From Terrabacter sp. MAHUQ-38 (GTDB lineage: Bacteria; Actinomycetota; Actinomycetes; Actinomycetales; Dermatophilaceae), in the NCBI RefSeq assembly GCF_014518425.1, contig NZ_JACVCU010000001.1, forward strand, positions 1,426,001 to 1,490,000: DNA of 64,000 bases. The letters are read 5' to 3'. Within the stretch, counting starts at the first letter, position 1; each line of letters starts with the position of its first letter. Positions 46,530 through 55,844 of this stretch are shown piece by piece. The notes beneath the pieces were generated by a model, which saw nothing but the letters and a program-made list of their open reading frames with translations, was not told the origin of the DNA and ran no database searches. Both the position numbers and the translations under genes were made by a program.

Positions 46530-47573
46530 GTGACCGAGGCCGCCCGCCGCCCTGACCACGACCCGCCCGGTCTGCCGCTCGACCGGCTCGCCGGCTTCAT
46601 CGACGCCGAGGTGCCGGGCCTGCTCACCGGGCCGCTCACGGGACGGGTCGTGGCGGGCGGCAAGTCCAACCTCACGTACGAGGTCGGCGACGGCACGCGC
46701 ACGGTCATCGTGCGCCGGCCCCCGCTCGGCCACGTGCTCGCGACCGCGCACGACATGGCCCGCGAGCACCGCGTCATCACCGCCCTGCGCGACACCGTCG
46801 TGCCGGTGCCGCAGACGTATGCCGTGTGCGAGGACCCCGACGTCGTCGGCGCGCCGTTCTACGTCATGGAGCGCGTCGAGGGCACGCCCTACCGCTTCGC
46901 GGTGCAGCTCGAACCCCTCGGCGCCGAGCGCGTGCGCGCGATCAGCGACCGGATGGTCGACACGCTCGTCGCCCTCCACTCGGTCGACCCGGCGGCCGTC
47001 GGCCTCGACGACTTCGGCCGTCCGGAGGGCTTCCTCGAGCGGCAGGTCCGCCGCTGGAAGCAGCAGCTCGACGCCTCACGCAGCCGCGACCTGGCAGGCA
47101 TCGACGAGCTGCATGAGCGCCTCGCCGGATCCGTTCCGGCTCAAGGCGATCCGACGATCGTCCACGGGGACTTCCGCCTCGACAACCTGCTCGTCACCAA
47201 CGCCGACGAGGTGTCGGCCGTGCTCGACTGGGAGATGGCGACGCTCGGCGACCCGCTCACCGACGTCGCCCTCCTCGAGGCGTACCAGACGCTCCCGCTC
47301 ATGATGGACAGCGTCGCCGTCTCCGACGTGTCCCGGACTCCCGGCTTCATCAGCGGCCCCGAGCTGCGCCAGAGGTATGCCGCGGCGAGCGGGCGCGACC
47401 TGGGCCACCTGTCGTTCCACCTCGGCCTCGCGTACTTCAAGCTCGCGGTGATCCTCGAGGGGATCCACTACCGCTACACGCAGGGCCAGACCGTGGGTAA
47501 GGGCTTCTCGACGATCGGCGAGGCCACCGTCCCACTGGTCGCCGCAGGCCTGGCTGCCGTGAAGGAGAGCTGA
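46530..47573 (+). CDS. APH-like phosphotransferase family protein (ACAD10/11 kinase-domain type)
   Basis: This kinase-fold protein has 347 aa. GGKSNLTYEV and TVIVRRPPLGHVLATAHDM form the nucleotide-binding lobe. IVHGDFRLDNLLV is the catalytic loop (Brenner motif) and AVLDWEMATLGDP the metal-binding Asp. This group is the bacterial counterpart of the kinase domain fused to acyl-CoA dehydrogenase in ACAD10/11, and of LvaA. It probably phosphorylates a hydroxyacyl-CoA. It uses a GTG start and is followed directly by two dehydrogenase genes. Confidence 0.85.
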   Translation: MTEAARRPDHDPPGLPLDRLAGFIDAEVPGLLTGPLTGRVVAGGKSNLTYEVGDGTRTVIVRRPPLGHVLATAHDMAREHRVITALRDTVVPVPQTYAVCEDPDVVGAPFYVMERVEGTPYRFAVQLEPLGAERVRAISDRMVDTLVALHSVDPAAVGLDDFGRPEGFLERQVRRWKQQLDASRSRDLAGIDELHERLAGSVPAQGDPTIVHGDFRLDNLLVTNADEVSAVLDWEMATLGDPLTDVALLEAYQTLPLMMDSVAVSDVSRTPGFISGPELRQRYAAASGRDLGHLSFHLGLAYFKLAVILEGIHYRYTQGQTVGKGFSTIGEATVPLVAAGLAAVKES

Positions 47574-47574
47574 C

Positions 47575-48807
47575 ATGGACTTCGGATTCGACTCCCGCAC
47601 GGAGGAGCTGCGCCAGGAGCTGCTCGCCTTCATGGACGAACGCATCACACCGTCGCTGCCCGTCTTCGACGAGCAGGTCGCGGCCCTCGACGACCGGTGG
47701 GCGTGGAGCACCGTGCCGGTCCTGCAGGACCTGCGCCGCGAGGCCCGCGACCTCGACCTCTGGAACGTCTTCCTGCCGGGCGAGCACGGCCCCGGCCTGA
47801 CCAACCTCCAGTACGCACCGCTCGCCGAGATCACCGGTCGCTGCATCCGGCTCGCCCCCGCGGCACTCAACTGCGCCGCCCCCGACACGGGCAACATGGA
47901 GGTGCTGGCGCAGTTCGGCACCGACGCGCAGCAGGCGGAGTGGCTGGGACCCTTGCTGCGCGGTGAGATCCGGTCGGCGTTCGCGATGACGGAGCCCGAC
48001 GTCGCCAGCAGCGACGCGACGAACATCGAGCTCAGCATCCGTCGGGTGTCGTCCCCGTCCGGCGACGACTACGTCATCAACGGCCGCAAGTGGTGGATCA
48101 CCGGCGCGATGAACCCCGAGTGCCGCATCTTCATCGTCATGGGCAAGACCGACCCGTCCGCCGAGCGGCACCGGCAGCAGTCGATGGTCCTCGTCCCGCG
48201 TGACACCCCCGGGCTCGAGGTCGTGCGTGGCATGGAGGTCTTCGGCTACGACGACCACGACCACGGCGGCCACGCCGAGCTGCGCTTCACCGACGTGCGC
48301 GTCCCCGTGACGAACCTCATCGGCGACGAGGGCGGCGGCTTCGCGGTCGCCCAGGCCCGTCTGGGTCCTGGACGGATCCACCACTGCATGCGGTCGATCG
48401 GCCTCGCCGAGGTCGCCGTCGAGGCGATGTGCCGCCGCGCGTCCGAGCGCGTCGCCTTCGGCAGGCCCATCGCCGAGCAGGGCGTCGTGCGCGACTGGAT
48501 CGCCGAGTCCCGCGTGCGCATCGAGCAGCTGCGCCTGCTCGTCCTCAAGACCGCGTGGCTCATGGACACCGTCGGCAACAAGGGTGCCCACACCGAGATC
48601 CAGGCGATCAAGATCGCCACCCCGAAGACGGTCGAGTGGGTGCTCGACAAGGCCATCCAGGTGCACGGCGCCGCAGGCCTCAGCCAGGACACCGAGCTCG
48701 CCGCCGCCTTCGCCGGCATCCGCACGCTGCGTTTCGCCGACGGACCCGACGAGGTGCACAAGAACGCCCTCGCCAAGGCGGAGCTGCAGAGGTATGCCGC
48801 CCGCTGA
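47575..48807 (+). CDS. Acyl-CoA dehydrogenase (ACAD11/LvaC-like)
   Basis: The protein has 410 aa. The FAD and substrate blocks are FAMTEPDVASSDATNIEL and VINGRKWWITGAMNPECRIFIVMGKTD. The C-terminus has QVHGAAGLSQDTELAAAFAGIRTLRFADGPDEVH. The VASSDATN and RTLRFADGPDEVH blocks fit the ACAD10/11-like group rather than classical fatty acyl dehydrogenases. Starts one base after the kinase stop. Confidence 0.9.
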   Translation: MDFGFDSRTEELRQELLAFMDERITPSLPVFDEQVAALDDRWAWSTVPVLQDLRREARDLDLWNVFLPGEHGPGLTNLQYAPLAEITGRCIRLAPAALNCAAPDTGNMEVLAQFGTDAQQAEWLGPLLRGEIRSAFAMTEPDVASSDATNIELSIRRVSSPSGDDYVINGRKWWITGAMNPECRIFIVMGKTDPSAERHRQQSMVLVPRDTPGLEVVRGMEVFGYDDHDHGGHAELRFTDVRVPVTNLIGDEGGGFAVAQARLGPGRIHHCMRSIGLAEVAVEAMCRRASERVAFGRPIAEQGVVRDWIAESRVRIEQLRLLVLKTAWLMDTVGNKGAHTEIQAIKIATPKTVEWVLDKAIQVHGAAGLSQDTELAAAFAGIRTLRFADGPDEVHKNALAKAELQRYAAR

Positions 48808-48832
48808 GCCGTGCACGACGAAGGGACGGACG

Positions 48833-50002
48833 ATGGACTTCGACCTCAGCGCCGAGGAGCGCGAGATCCGCGACTGGGTGCGCACGTTCGTGCGCAGGGA
48901 GATCATGCCGCTCGAGCAGCAGGCCCTCGAGCGCGAGCGCCGGCACGAGCGCGGCATCACGCCGGATGAGCTGAAGGCCTTGCAGGACAAGGCGAGGACG
49001 GCCGGCTTCTTCGGCGTCCAGACGCCCGAGAGCCACGGCGGCATGGGGCAGGGCGCCGTCGTCGCGGCGCTCATCGAGATCGAGCTCGGGCGCTCGTTCG
49101 TGCCGTTCCGGTTCGCCGGTGAGGCCGACAACATCCTCTTCAGCGCCAACGAGGAGCAGCAGGAGCGCTACCTAGTGCCGACGATCGAGGGCGTTCGGAA
49201 GTCGTGCTTCGCGATCACCGAGCCGGGAGCCGGCTCCGACGCCCGCGCGATCCGCACGAGCGCGCGGCGCGAGGGCGACCAGTGGGTCATCAACGGCGAG
49301 AAGACCTTCATCACCGGCGGCAACGAGGCCGACTTCGTCATGGTCTTCGCCGTCACGGACAGGGAGAAGGGCGCCGACGGGGGAGTCACGTGCTTCCTCG
49401 TCGACCGCGACCGCGGGTGGCGCAGCGAGCCCATCGACACGATGGGTGAGTGGGGCCCGGCCGCACTCGTCTTCGAGGATGTCCGTGTGCCGCACTCGGC
49501 GATCCTCGGCGAGGAGGGGAAGGGTTTCGAGCTCGCGATGCGCTGGATCGGCAAGGGCCGCTACATGCTCCCCGCGCGAGCGCTCGGCGCGTGCGAGCGC
49601 CTCGTCGAGATGGGGATGGAGCACGCGCGAAACCGCGTGACCTTCGGTCAGGCCATCGCCGAGCGCCAGGCCATCCAGTGGATGGTCGCCGACTCCGCCG
49701 TCGAGATCGAGGCACTGCGCTGGCTCGTCCTCACCGCGGCCTGGCAGGTCGACCGCGGCCTCGACTCGCGCCAGTCGCAGTCGATGGCGAAGCTGTACGG
49801 TGGCCTCAAGGCCAACGAGATCGTCGACCGCGTGCTGCAGATCCACGGCGGAATGGGTTACACGAGAGAGCTGCCCGTCGAGCGGTGGTACCGCGAGCTG
49901 CGCCTGCTGCGGATCTACGAGGGCACGGACGAGATCCAGCGCCGCACCATCGCGCGCAACCTGCTCAGGGGGCATGCCTCCGTCCGTGGGCACCTGGGCT
50001 GA
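48833..50002 (+). CDS. Acyl-CoA dehydrogenase
   Basis: The protein has 389 aa. FAITEPGAGSDARAIRTSA is the FAD-binding block, followed by WVINGEKTFITGGNEADFVMVFAVTD. The C-terminus has QIHGGMGYTRELPVERWYRELRLLRIYEGTDEIQRRTIARNLL, where EGTDEI carries a Glu in the position used as catalytic base in medium/short-chain enzymes. ATG at 48833. It closes the operon. Confidence 0.92.
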   Translation: MDFDLSAEEREIRDWVRTFVRREIMPLEQQALERERRHERGITPDELKALQDKARTAGFFGVQTPESHGGMGQGAVVAALIEIELGRSFVPFRFAGEADNILFSANEEQQERYLVPTIEGVRKSCFAITEPGAGSDARAIRTSARREGDQWVINGEKTFITGGNEADFVMVFAVTDREKGADGGVTCFLVDRDRGWRSEPIDTMGEWGPAALVFEDVRVPHSAILGEEGKGFELAMRWIGKGRYMLPARALGACERLVEMGMEHARNRVTFGQAIAERQAIQWMVADSAVEIEALRWLVLTAAWQVDRGLDSRQSQSMAKLYGGLKANEIVDRVLQIHGGMGYTRELPVERWYRELRLLRIYEGTDEIQRRTIARNLLRGHASVRGHLG

Positions 50003-50018
50003 CCGGGCAGCGCGACTC

Positions 50019-50058
50019 GGGCACACGGCATACGCGGGCACACGGCATACGCGGGCAC
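50019..50058 (+). repeat. Tandem 17-bp repeat containing GGCATAC
   Basis: GGGCACACGGCATACGC occurs twice in tandem (50019-50035, 50036-50052) with a third partial copy GGGCAC. It lies just after the acyl-CoA dehydrogenase gene and each unit contains the heptamer GGCATAC that is frequent in this window. Confidence 0.85.
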
Positions 50059-50113
50059 TCGTCACGGTCGCCGCGTGCTTCACACGCAACCGGGCCCGGG
50101 GCATGCTGTGGGG

Positions 50114-50500
50114 ATGGCTGGGCCTCCCGCATCCGCGAAGCAGCTCAACAAGCTCGCCGTCCGGCTCGCCGGGCACCGCGCCCTCCCGCTGTGGGCGGTG
50201 CTGCGGCACACGGGCCGGTCGAGCGGCAAGGAGTATGCGACGCCGGTCGCCGTCATCCCGACGCCGACGTCGTTCCTCATCGCGCTGCCGTGGGGTCGTG
50301 GCACCGACTGGGTGCGCAACGTCCGGCGCGCGGGTGGGTGCACGGTCCGGTGGAAGGGGCGTGAGTTCACCTGCAGCGAGCCCACGTTCGTCGAGAAGGA
50401 CGTGGCGCTCGCGACTGCCCGAGGGATCGTGCGCCTCGTCATCGAACGGAGCGACCCGGCGGGCGGGTTCCTCCAGCTCACCCGGGCGACACGCGTGTGA
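50114..50500 (+). CDS. Nitroreductase/deazaflavin-dependent oxidoreductase family (Ddn-like)
   Basis: The protein has 128 aa: LPLWAVLRHTGRSSGKEYATPVAV ... FLIALPWGRGTDWVRNVRRAGGCTVRWKGREF is the split beta-barrel F420-binding pattern of the DUF385/Ddn family. It likely uses F420; substrate unknown. The ATG at 50114 is where homology begins. Confidence 0.85.
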   Translation: MAGPPASAKQLNKLAVRLAGHRALPLWAVLRHTGRSSGKEYATPVAVIPTPTSFLIALPWGRGTDWVRNVRRAGGCTVRWKGREFTCSEPTFVEKDVALATARGIVRLVIERSDPAGGFLQLTRATRV

Positions 50501-50598
50501 AACGCACCTTTTGCCCGATTGTCCGCAGAACTGCGCCATCATGAGTCAATGAGGTCTGCGCAGGGGTTCGCAGCCGACGCCGCGCGTCGCCCGGTGGC

Positions 50599-53100
50599 GT
50601 GGTGCTGGCCGAGTGGTGCCTGCCGGTGACTCTCCCCCTGTTCGGGCGCACCCGCTGGTGGGTGGGTGCGCTCGTGGCGCTCGTGGGGATCTTCGTGCTG
50701 GGCGCGACGGCGGTGCGGTTCGCGCCTCCGGGATCGACGGTGGCCGTCTGGTGGCCGGCCGCGGGTCTCGCGGTCTCGTTCCTGCTGGCGTCGGCTCGGG
50801 GCTGGCGGGCGTGGCTGTTCGTCCTCGGCGTCGTGGTCTTCAGCGGTGCCGCGAACGTCTACGGCGGGCGGACCCTGCCGCTCGGCCTGTGCTTCGGCAT
50901 CGCCAACGCGTCCGAGGCCGCGGTCGTCTTCCAGCTGCTGACCCGCGGGGGACGGCGTCCCCGCCTCGCCTCGATGGAGGACCTGTGGCGTCTGCTCGCC
51001 GCGACGCTCGCGGGAGCGCTCGTCTTCGGGCTGCTCGCCGGCCTCACGGTGCGTTACGGACTGAACGGCCCGTTCCTCGCCACGGTGACGGCGGTGACGG
51101 CCTCGCACGTCGCGGCGGTCCTCGTCATCGCGCCGCTCGGCATCGCAGCCGGCACGCGGCGCACGAGACGCCCGGGCCTCGAGGACCTCGTCCAGTGGGT
51201 CGTCCTCGTCGGACTCACGGTGTGGGTGTTCCACACGGACCAGGTCCTGCCGCTCGCCTTCCTGCCCATCCCGGTCCTCGTCTGGGGCGCACTACGCCTG
51301 GGCCTGCGCACCGTCTCCGTGCAGCTGCTCGTCGTCGGCGCCCTGGCCGTCGCGCTGACGAGCATCGGTGGCGGACCGTTCACGGCGGCCGCGCAGGGCG
51401 GCGGCATCCGGCCGGAGACGGTGGGCGCGCTCACCCAGGCCTTCCTCGTCACGTGCGCGGTCACCGCGCTGTCCTTGTCGGTGGCGGCGACCCAGCGTCG
51501 CGAGGCGCTTGCTGACCTCCGCAGCGAGGTCGAGCTGTCGGGCGTCGTGCTCGACACCGCGGCCAGCGCGATCGTCGTCGTCGACTGCTCCGGTGCCATC
51601 GCGCGGCTCAACGCGACGGCGGCCCGGCTGCTGGGCGGCCCCGAGGACGAGTTCGTGGGCCGGCTGGCCGCGGACGTCTTCCCCGTGGCCGATCGCGAGC
51701 GGGTCGCCACGCACGTGGCCGGCATCGCCGACGGCGCCGTGCCGCTGCACGAGGAGCAGGACTGGCGCGTCGAGGGGCTCGGCGTGCGGCACATCGTGTG
51801 GACCAACGCCTACCTCACCGACGACGACGGCAACCGCACGCACCTGGTGAGGACGGGCGTCGACGTGACCGACGAGCGAGCGGCCCGGACCTTCGTCGAG
51901 GCGGTCCTCGAGGCCGCGACCGCGACCGTCATCGTCGGCACCGACCTCGAGGGTGTCATCACGCTCTTCAACCGCGGCGCCGAGAACGTCCTCGGCTGGC
52001 GGGCGTCCGAGGTGGTGAGCCGACGCGACTGGTCGCTCCTCCACGATCCAGGCGAGATCGCCCGCAGGGCAAGGGAGCTCGGGGTCGAGTCGGGTTTCGA
52101 CGTCCTCGTGCAGCGCGTCCGTGCCGGCGCGAGCACCGAGACCCGCGACTGGACGTACATCCGCAAGGACGGCACGCGGCGCACGGTCTCACTCACGATG
52201 AGCGGTATCCGTGACGAGGCGGGTCACCTGACCGGCTACCTCGGCGTCGCCGAGGACGTCACCCGGCGGCGCCAGGCGGAGGTCGCCCTCCAGGTGGCCC
52301 TCGACCGCGAGCGCCAGGCCGTCGACGAGCTGACCCAGATCGACCGCACGAAGTCCGAGTTCGCCTCGGCGGTCAGCCACGAGCTGCGCACCCCTCTCGC
52401 GAGCGTCCTCGGCTACACCGAGATGCTCGAGGACGGCGCGGCCGGTCCGCTCAGCGACCGGCAGCTCGAGCTCGTCGCGCGCGTCGACCGCAACGGCCGT
52501 CGGCTGCTCTCGCTCATCGAGGACCTGCTGCTCAACTCGCGGATCGAAGCCGGGCGGTTGGAGCTCCACCCCCGCCGCTGCGACCTGTCCGACGTCGTCG
52601 CGAGCGCGTGGACGACCGTCGAGACGGTCACCGCGCAGCGCGACCTCGTGCGCCAGGTCGAGGTGTCGCCGCGCCCGCTGTGGATCGAGGGCGACCCGGC
52701 GGCACTGGAGCGCATGGTCACCAACCTCCTGTCGAATGCCGTGAAGTTCACCCCGGACGGTGGCCGGGTCAGCCTCGCCCTCCACCCGGACGAGAAGGAC
52801 CCGGGGGCTGTGCGCCTGGTCGTGTCGGACTCCGGCATGGGCATCCCGGAGGCGGACCACGAGAAGGTCTTCGCCCGCTTCTTCCGGTCGAGCGCGGCCA
52901 ACGAACGAGCCATCCAGGGTTCCGGGCTGGGCCTGTCCATCGTCCGGGCCATCGTCGAGGGCCACGGCGGTACCGTGTCGGTCGACTCCGCTCCGGAGGC
53001 GGGGGCGACCTTCACCGTGAGACTTCCGGTGTCGGGTTCTGACGGACCGGCCCTCGCGCCGGCCGGCCGGACATATCGTGACCATGCCGACGATTCATGA
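50599..53100 (+). CDS. Membrane sensor histidine kinase: MASE1-PAS-PAS-HisKA-HATPase
   Basis: The protein has 833 aa. Eight or so membrane helices (about 10-300, with WWPAAGLAVSFLL) form a MASE1-type sensor. Two PAS domains follow at about 310-430 and 435-565. HisKA has SAVSHELRTPLAS with His594; the ATPase has NLLSNAVKFTPDGG, DSGMGIPEADHEKVFARFF and GSGLGLSIV. GTG start at 50599 is the best available, though the RBS is poor and a downstream GTG is possible. No response regulator gene is beside it. Confidence 0.88.
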   Translation: MVLAEWCLPVTLPLFGRTRWWVGALVALVGIFVLGATAVRFAPPGSTVAVWWPAAGLAVSFLLASARGWRAWLFVLGVVVFSGAANVYGGRTLPLGLCFGIANASEAAVVFQLLTRGGRRPRLASMEDLWRLLAATLAGALVFGLLAGLTVRYGLNGPFLATVTAVTASHVAAVLVIAPLGIAAGTRRTRRPGLEDLVQWVVLVGLTVWVFHTDQVLPLAFLPIPVLVWGALRLGLRTVSVQLLVVGALAVALTSIGGGPFTAAAQGGGIRPETVGALTQAFLVTCAVTALSLSVAATQRREALADLRSEVELSGVVLDTAASAIVVVDCSGAIARLNATAARLLGGPEDEFVGRLAADVFPVADRERVATHVAGIADGAVPLHEEQDWRVEGLGVRHIVWTNAYLTDDDGNRTHLVRTGVDVTDERAARTFVEAVLEAATATVIVGTDLEGVITLFNRGAENVLGWRASEVVSRRDWSLLHDPGEIARRARELGVESGFDVLVQRVRAGASTETRDWTYIRKDGTRRTVSLTMSGIRDEAGHLTGYLGVAEDVTRRRQAEVALQVALDRERQAVDELTQIDRTKSEFASAVSHELRTPLASVLGYTEMLEDGAAGPLSDRQLELVARVDRNGRRLLSLIEDLLLNSRIEAGRLELHPRRCDLSDVVASAWTTVETVTAQRDLVRQVEVSPRPLWIEGDPAALERMVTNLLSNAVKFTPDGGRVSLALHPDEKDPGAVRLVVSDSGMGIPEADHEKVFARFFRSSAANERAIQGSGLGLSIVRAIVEGHGGTVSVDSAPEAGATFTVRLPVSGSDGPALAPAGRTYRDHADDS

Positions 53101-53163
53101 CGAAGTGGCCGTGCTTCCGTCGGATCGTTGGTGGTCGCAGGTAGTCCTAGTAAGGGGTCAGGC

Positions 53164-54972
53164 GTGCGCGAGGGCGCGAAGTGGGAGGTGCTGGCCGTTC
53201 GTCGGCTCACGGAGCTGATGAACCGGGTCAGTGCCCAGGACGACCTCGCGAGCCTCTTCGACATGGTCGTGGAGGGCGCGGCCGACGTCGTCGGCTTCAA
53301 GGTCGCGGCGATCAGCCTCGTGATGCCCTCGGGCGACATCGAGGTCGTGGCCGTGGCGGGTGACGACGACGCCCGCGCCGAGCTGTTGGGCCGGCGGATG
53401 CCCCGGATCAACCTCGAGGCCGAGTTCGCCGTCGCCGAGCAGTGGGGAAGCCTGCGGTTCGTGCCGGCCGGCGGGCTGCCGGAGGGCGCGGCCGACGGGT
53501 GGGTGTCGTCGGACTGGGCGCCGCTGACGCCCGACGACGACCCTGATGCGTGGAACCCGGAGGACACCCTCATCGCGCCGTTCTTCGACGCCGTGGGCAA
53601 CCTTCTCGGCATCCTGTCCGTCGACCTGCCGCTCAGCGGCCGCCGGCCCGACCTGACGCAGCGCGCCGTGCTCGAGCTGTACGCGAACCAGACGGGCATC
53701 GCGATCTCCGCCGCTCGGCAGCGCAACGCCCTCTCGGAGCGGGTCCGCCTCGGTGAGGCGGTGCAGACCGTCGCGCGGATCTCGCAGGAGGACCTCGACC
53801 CCGCGAAGGTGCTCGACGTCGCGTCGGTGCCGATCGCGGCGGGCCTCGCGACGTCGGGCCTGTGGCTGCGCGCCTTCGCCGGTGAGGACGACGACGAGCG
53901 TGAGAGCGTGTCGGCGCGCAGCGGCGGCCCCGTCCGCACGCCGGTGTCACTCGTCGCGGTGGCCCAGGGCCTCGCGACCCGGTGCTGGAAGACCGGTGTC
54001 GTCGCGGTCGTCGACGAGAGCCGCGCCGAGCCGGCGCGGCTGTGGAGCGCGCACGACACGGCGCAGGTGACGCAGTTCCTCCGCGACGCGGGGGCCGGTT
54101 CACTCCTCGTCGCCCCGATCGGCTCCGGGTCCGTCTGCTTCGGCTACATCGCGGGCACGCGCGGACCGTCCGACCCGGACTGGACCGACGCCGAGGCACA
54201 GGCCGCCCTCGAGATGGGCCGTGACCTCGGCCGTGCCATCCGCAACGCCCGGCTGTATGCCGTCGAGAGGCGGGTCGCGGCCGAGCTGCGGGAGGCCGAC
54301 CGCGGCAAGACCCAGCTGTTCTCGACGGTCTCGCACGAGCTGAAGAACCCGCTCGCCTCGATCGTCGGGCACATCGAGCTGCTGCGTCAGGAGCCCGAGG
54401 CCAACCCCGACTGGTCGCTCGGCGTCATCGAGCGCAACACCCAGCGCCTCCAGAGCCTCGTCGACGACCTGCTGACGCTCTCACGGGTCAGTGACCCGGA
54501 CCGCGCCGTGCCCGAGGCCGACGTCGACCTGGGCGCGCTCTCGCGCGACGTCGTCGACATGTTCCGGCCGCGCGCCGAGCACCAGCAGGTCAGGCTCACC
54601 TTCGAGCTCGAGCACGAGCTGCCGCTCGTGCGCGGCAGCGCGGGCGAGCTCGAGCGGGTCGTGCAGAACCTCGTCAGCAACGCCGTGAAGTTCACCCCGG
54701 CCGGCGGTCGGGTCGCCGTGTCGGTGGGCAGCCGTCGCGACCGGGTCGTGCTGGAGTGCGTCGACGACGGCGTGGGGATCTCGCGGGACGACCAGGCGAG
54801 CCTGTTCACCGAGTTCTTCCGCGGCACCAACCCGAAGGCGCTCCGGGTGCCCGGGTCCGGACTCGGCCTCAGCATCGCGCAGCGGGTGGTCACGCGGCAC
54901 GGCGGCCGCATCGACATCGAGTCCGAGCTCGGCCGCGGGACGAGCGTCACCCTGCTCCTGCCGGCCCGCTGA
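53164..54972 (+). CDS. Cytosolic GAF-domain sensor histidine kinase
   Basis: The protein has about 602 aa with no membrane segment. Two GAF-like domains (about 10-190 and 200-370) precede HisKA with FSTVSHELKNPLAS (His391) and an ATPase with NLVSNAVKFTPAGG, DDGVGISRDDQASLFTEFF and GSGLGLSIAQ. I choose the GTG at 53164 because AAGGGG lies 6 bases upstream; another frame start is at 53128. It follows the first kinase by 63 bp, so both are probably co-expressed. Confidence 0.88.
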   Translation: MREGAKWEVLAVRRLTELMNRVSAQDDLASLFDMVVEGAADVVGFKVAAISLVMPSGDIEVVAVAGDDDARAELLGRRMPRINLEAEFAVAEQWGSLRFVPAGGLPEGAADGWVSSDWAPLTPDDDPDAWNPEDTLIAPFFDAVGNLLGILSVDLPLSGRRPDLTQRAVLELYANQTGIAISAARQRNALSERVRLGEAVQTVARISQEDLDPAKVLDVASVPIAAGLATSGLWLRAFAGEDDDERESVSARSGGPVRTPVSLVAVAQGLATRCWKTGVVAVVDESRAEPARLWSAHDTAQVTQFLRDAGAGSLLVAPIGSGSVCFGYIAGTRGPSDPDWTDAEAQAALEMGRDLGRAIRNARLYAVERRVAAELREADRGKTQLFSTVSHELKNPLASIVGHIELLRQEPEANPDWSLGVIERNTQRLQSLVDDLLTLSRVSDPDRAVPEADVDLGALSRDVVDMFRPRAEHQQVRLTFELEHELPLVRGSAGELERVVQNLVSNAVKFTPAGGRVAVSVGSRRDRVVLECVDDGVGISRDDQASLFTEFFRGTNPKALRVPGSGLGLSIAQRVVTRHGGRIDIESELGRGTSVTLLLPAR

Positions 54973-54990
54973 GCGGCCCAGGACCGCAGG

Positions 54991-55767
54991 TCAGGCCCCC
55001 TCCGGCCCCCGCACGAGCTCGACCCCGAGCGCCCGGTGGTCCGAGACGGGCAGGCGCACGGCCTCCCCGTTGGTGCCCTGGACGGCACCGCGCACGAGGA
55101 CGTGGTCGAGCTGCTGGGTGGGCGCCTCCGCCGGGAAGGTCGCGAGCTCCACGGCGGGCCGCATGCCGGTGATCCGGGTGGCCCGCTCGGGCCCCATGTT
55201 GAGGTCGCCCATGAGCACGACCGGGCCGGTGTCGTCGGCGACGTCTGCCATGAGCCGGCGCAGCTGCCGGCCGTTCCACCAGTCGATGAACGACAGGTGC
55301 GTGTTGGCCACGGTCACCGGGCCCTCGGGAGACTCGATGTCGGCGACGACCGCGACGCGCGGCTCGTCGCGCACCAGCTCGGGCCACCGCCGGCCCGAGA
55401 ACCGCATCGGCACCGGCGTCGGCACCGGGGCGAGCCGGACCACGCGCCATCCGTGCACGGGAAACCGGGAGAGCAGCGCGATGCCGTAGGCCGCCGAGTC
55501 CGGCTGCTCCTCGCCGGTGGCGGCGACCCACGTCGCGCCGTGGCTGCCCGTCAGCGCCGCGACGAAGCGGTGCTCGGGAGCATCCATGGCCTCGGCGGCG
55601 ATCGCGGTGAGATCGGCGTGGTCGGAGCGGTGCTGGTTGTGGTCCACCTCCTGCATCGCCAGGATGTCCGCGTCGAGGCGTCGGATCGCGGTCCGGAAAC
55701 CGTCGAGGTCGACGTGCTGGTCGGTCGGTACGCGCCCGTTGAGGATGTTGAACGTCGCGACTCTCAT
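54991..55767 (-). CDS. Endonuclease/exonuclease/phosphatase family protein
   Basis: The protein has 258 aa of the DNase I-like fold: RVATFNILNGR, LDADILAMQEVDHNQHRS, VANTHLSFIDWWNGRQL, VLMGDLNMGP, and the C-terminal VSDHRALGVEL with the catalytic Asp-His. It has no signal peptide. Substrate (DNA, phosphoinositide-like or other) unknown. Confidence 0.88.
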   Translation of the reverse strand: MRVATFNILNGRVPTDQHVDLDGFRTAIRRLDADILAMQEVDHNQHRSDHADLTAIAAEAMDAPEHRFVAALTGSHGATWVAATGEEQPDSAAYGIALLSRFPVHGWRVVRLAPVPTPVPMRFSGRRWPELVRDEPRVAVVADIESPEGPVTVANTHLSFIDWWNGRQLRRLMADVADDTGPVVLMGDLNMGPERATRITGMRPAVELATFPAEAPTQQLDHVLVRGAVQGTNGEAVRLPVSDHRALGVELVRGPEGA

Positions 55768-55844
55768 ACCGTGGCCCTACCCTCACGCGCCCGGCAGCTC
55801 ACGTGGCCCGCCGGCACACCGCCCCAGGTGGGTACACCAAAGAC

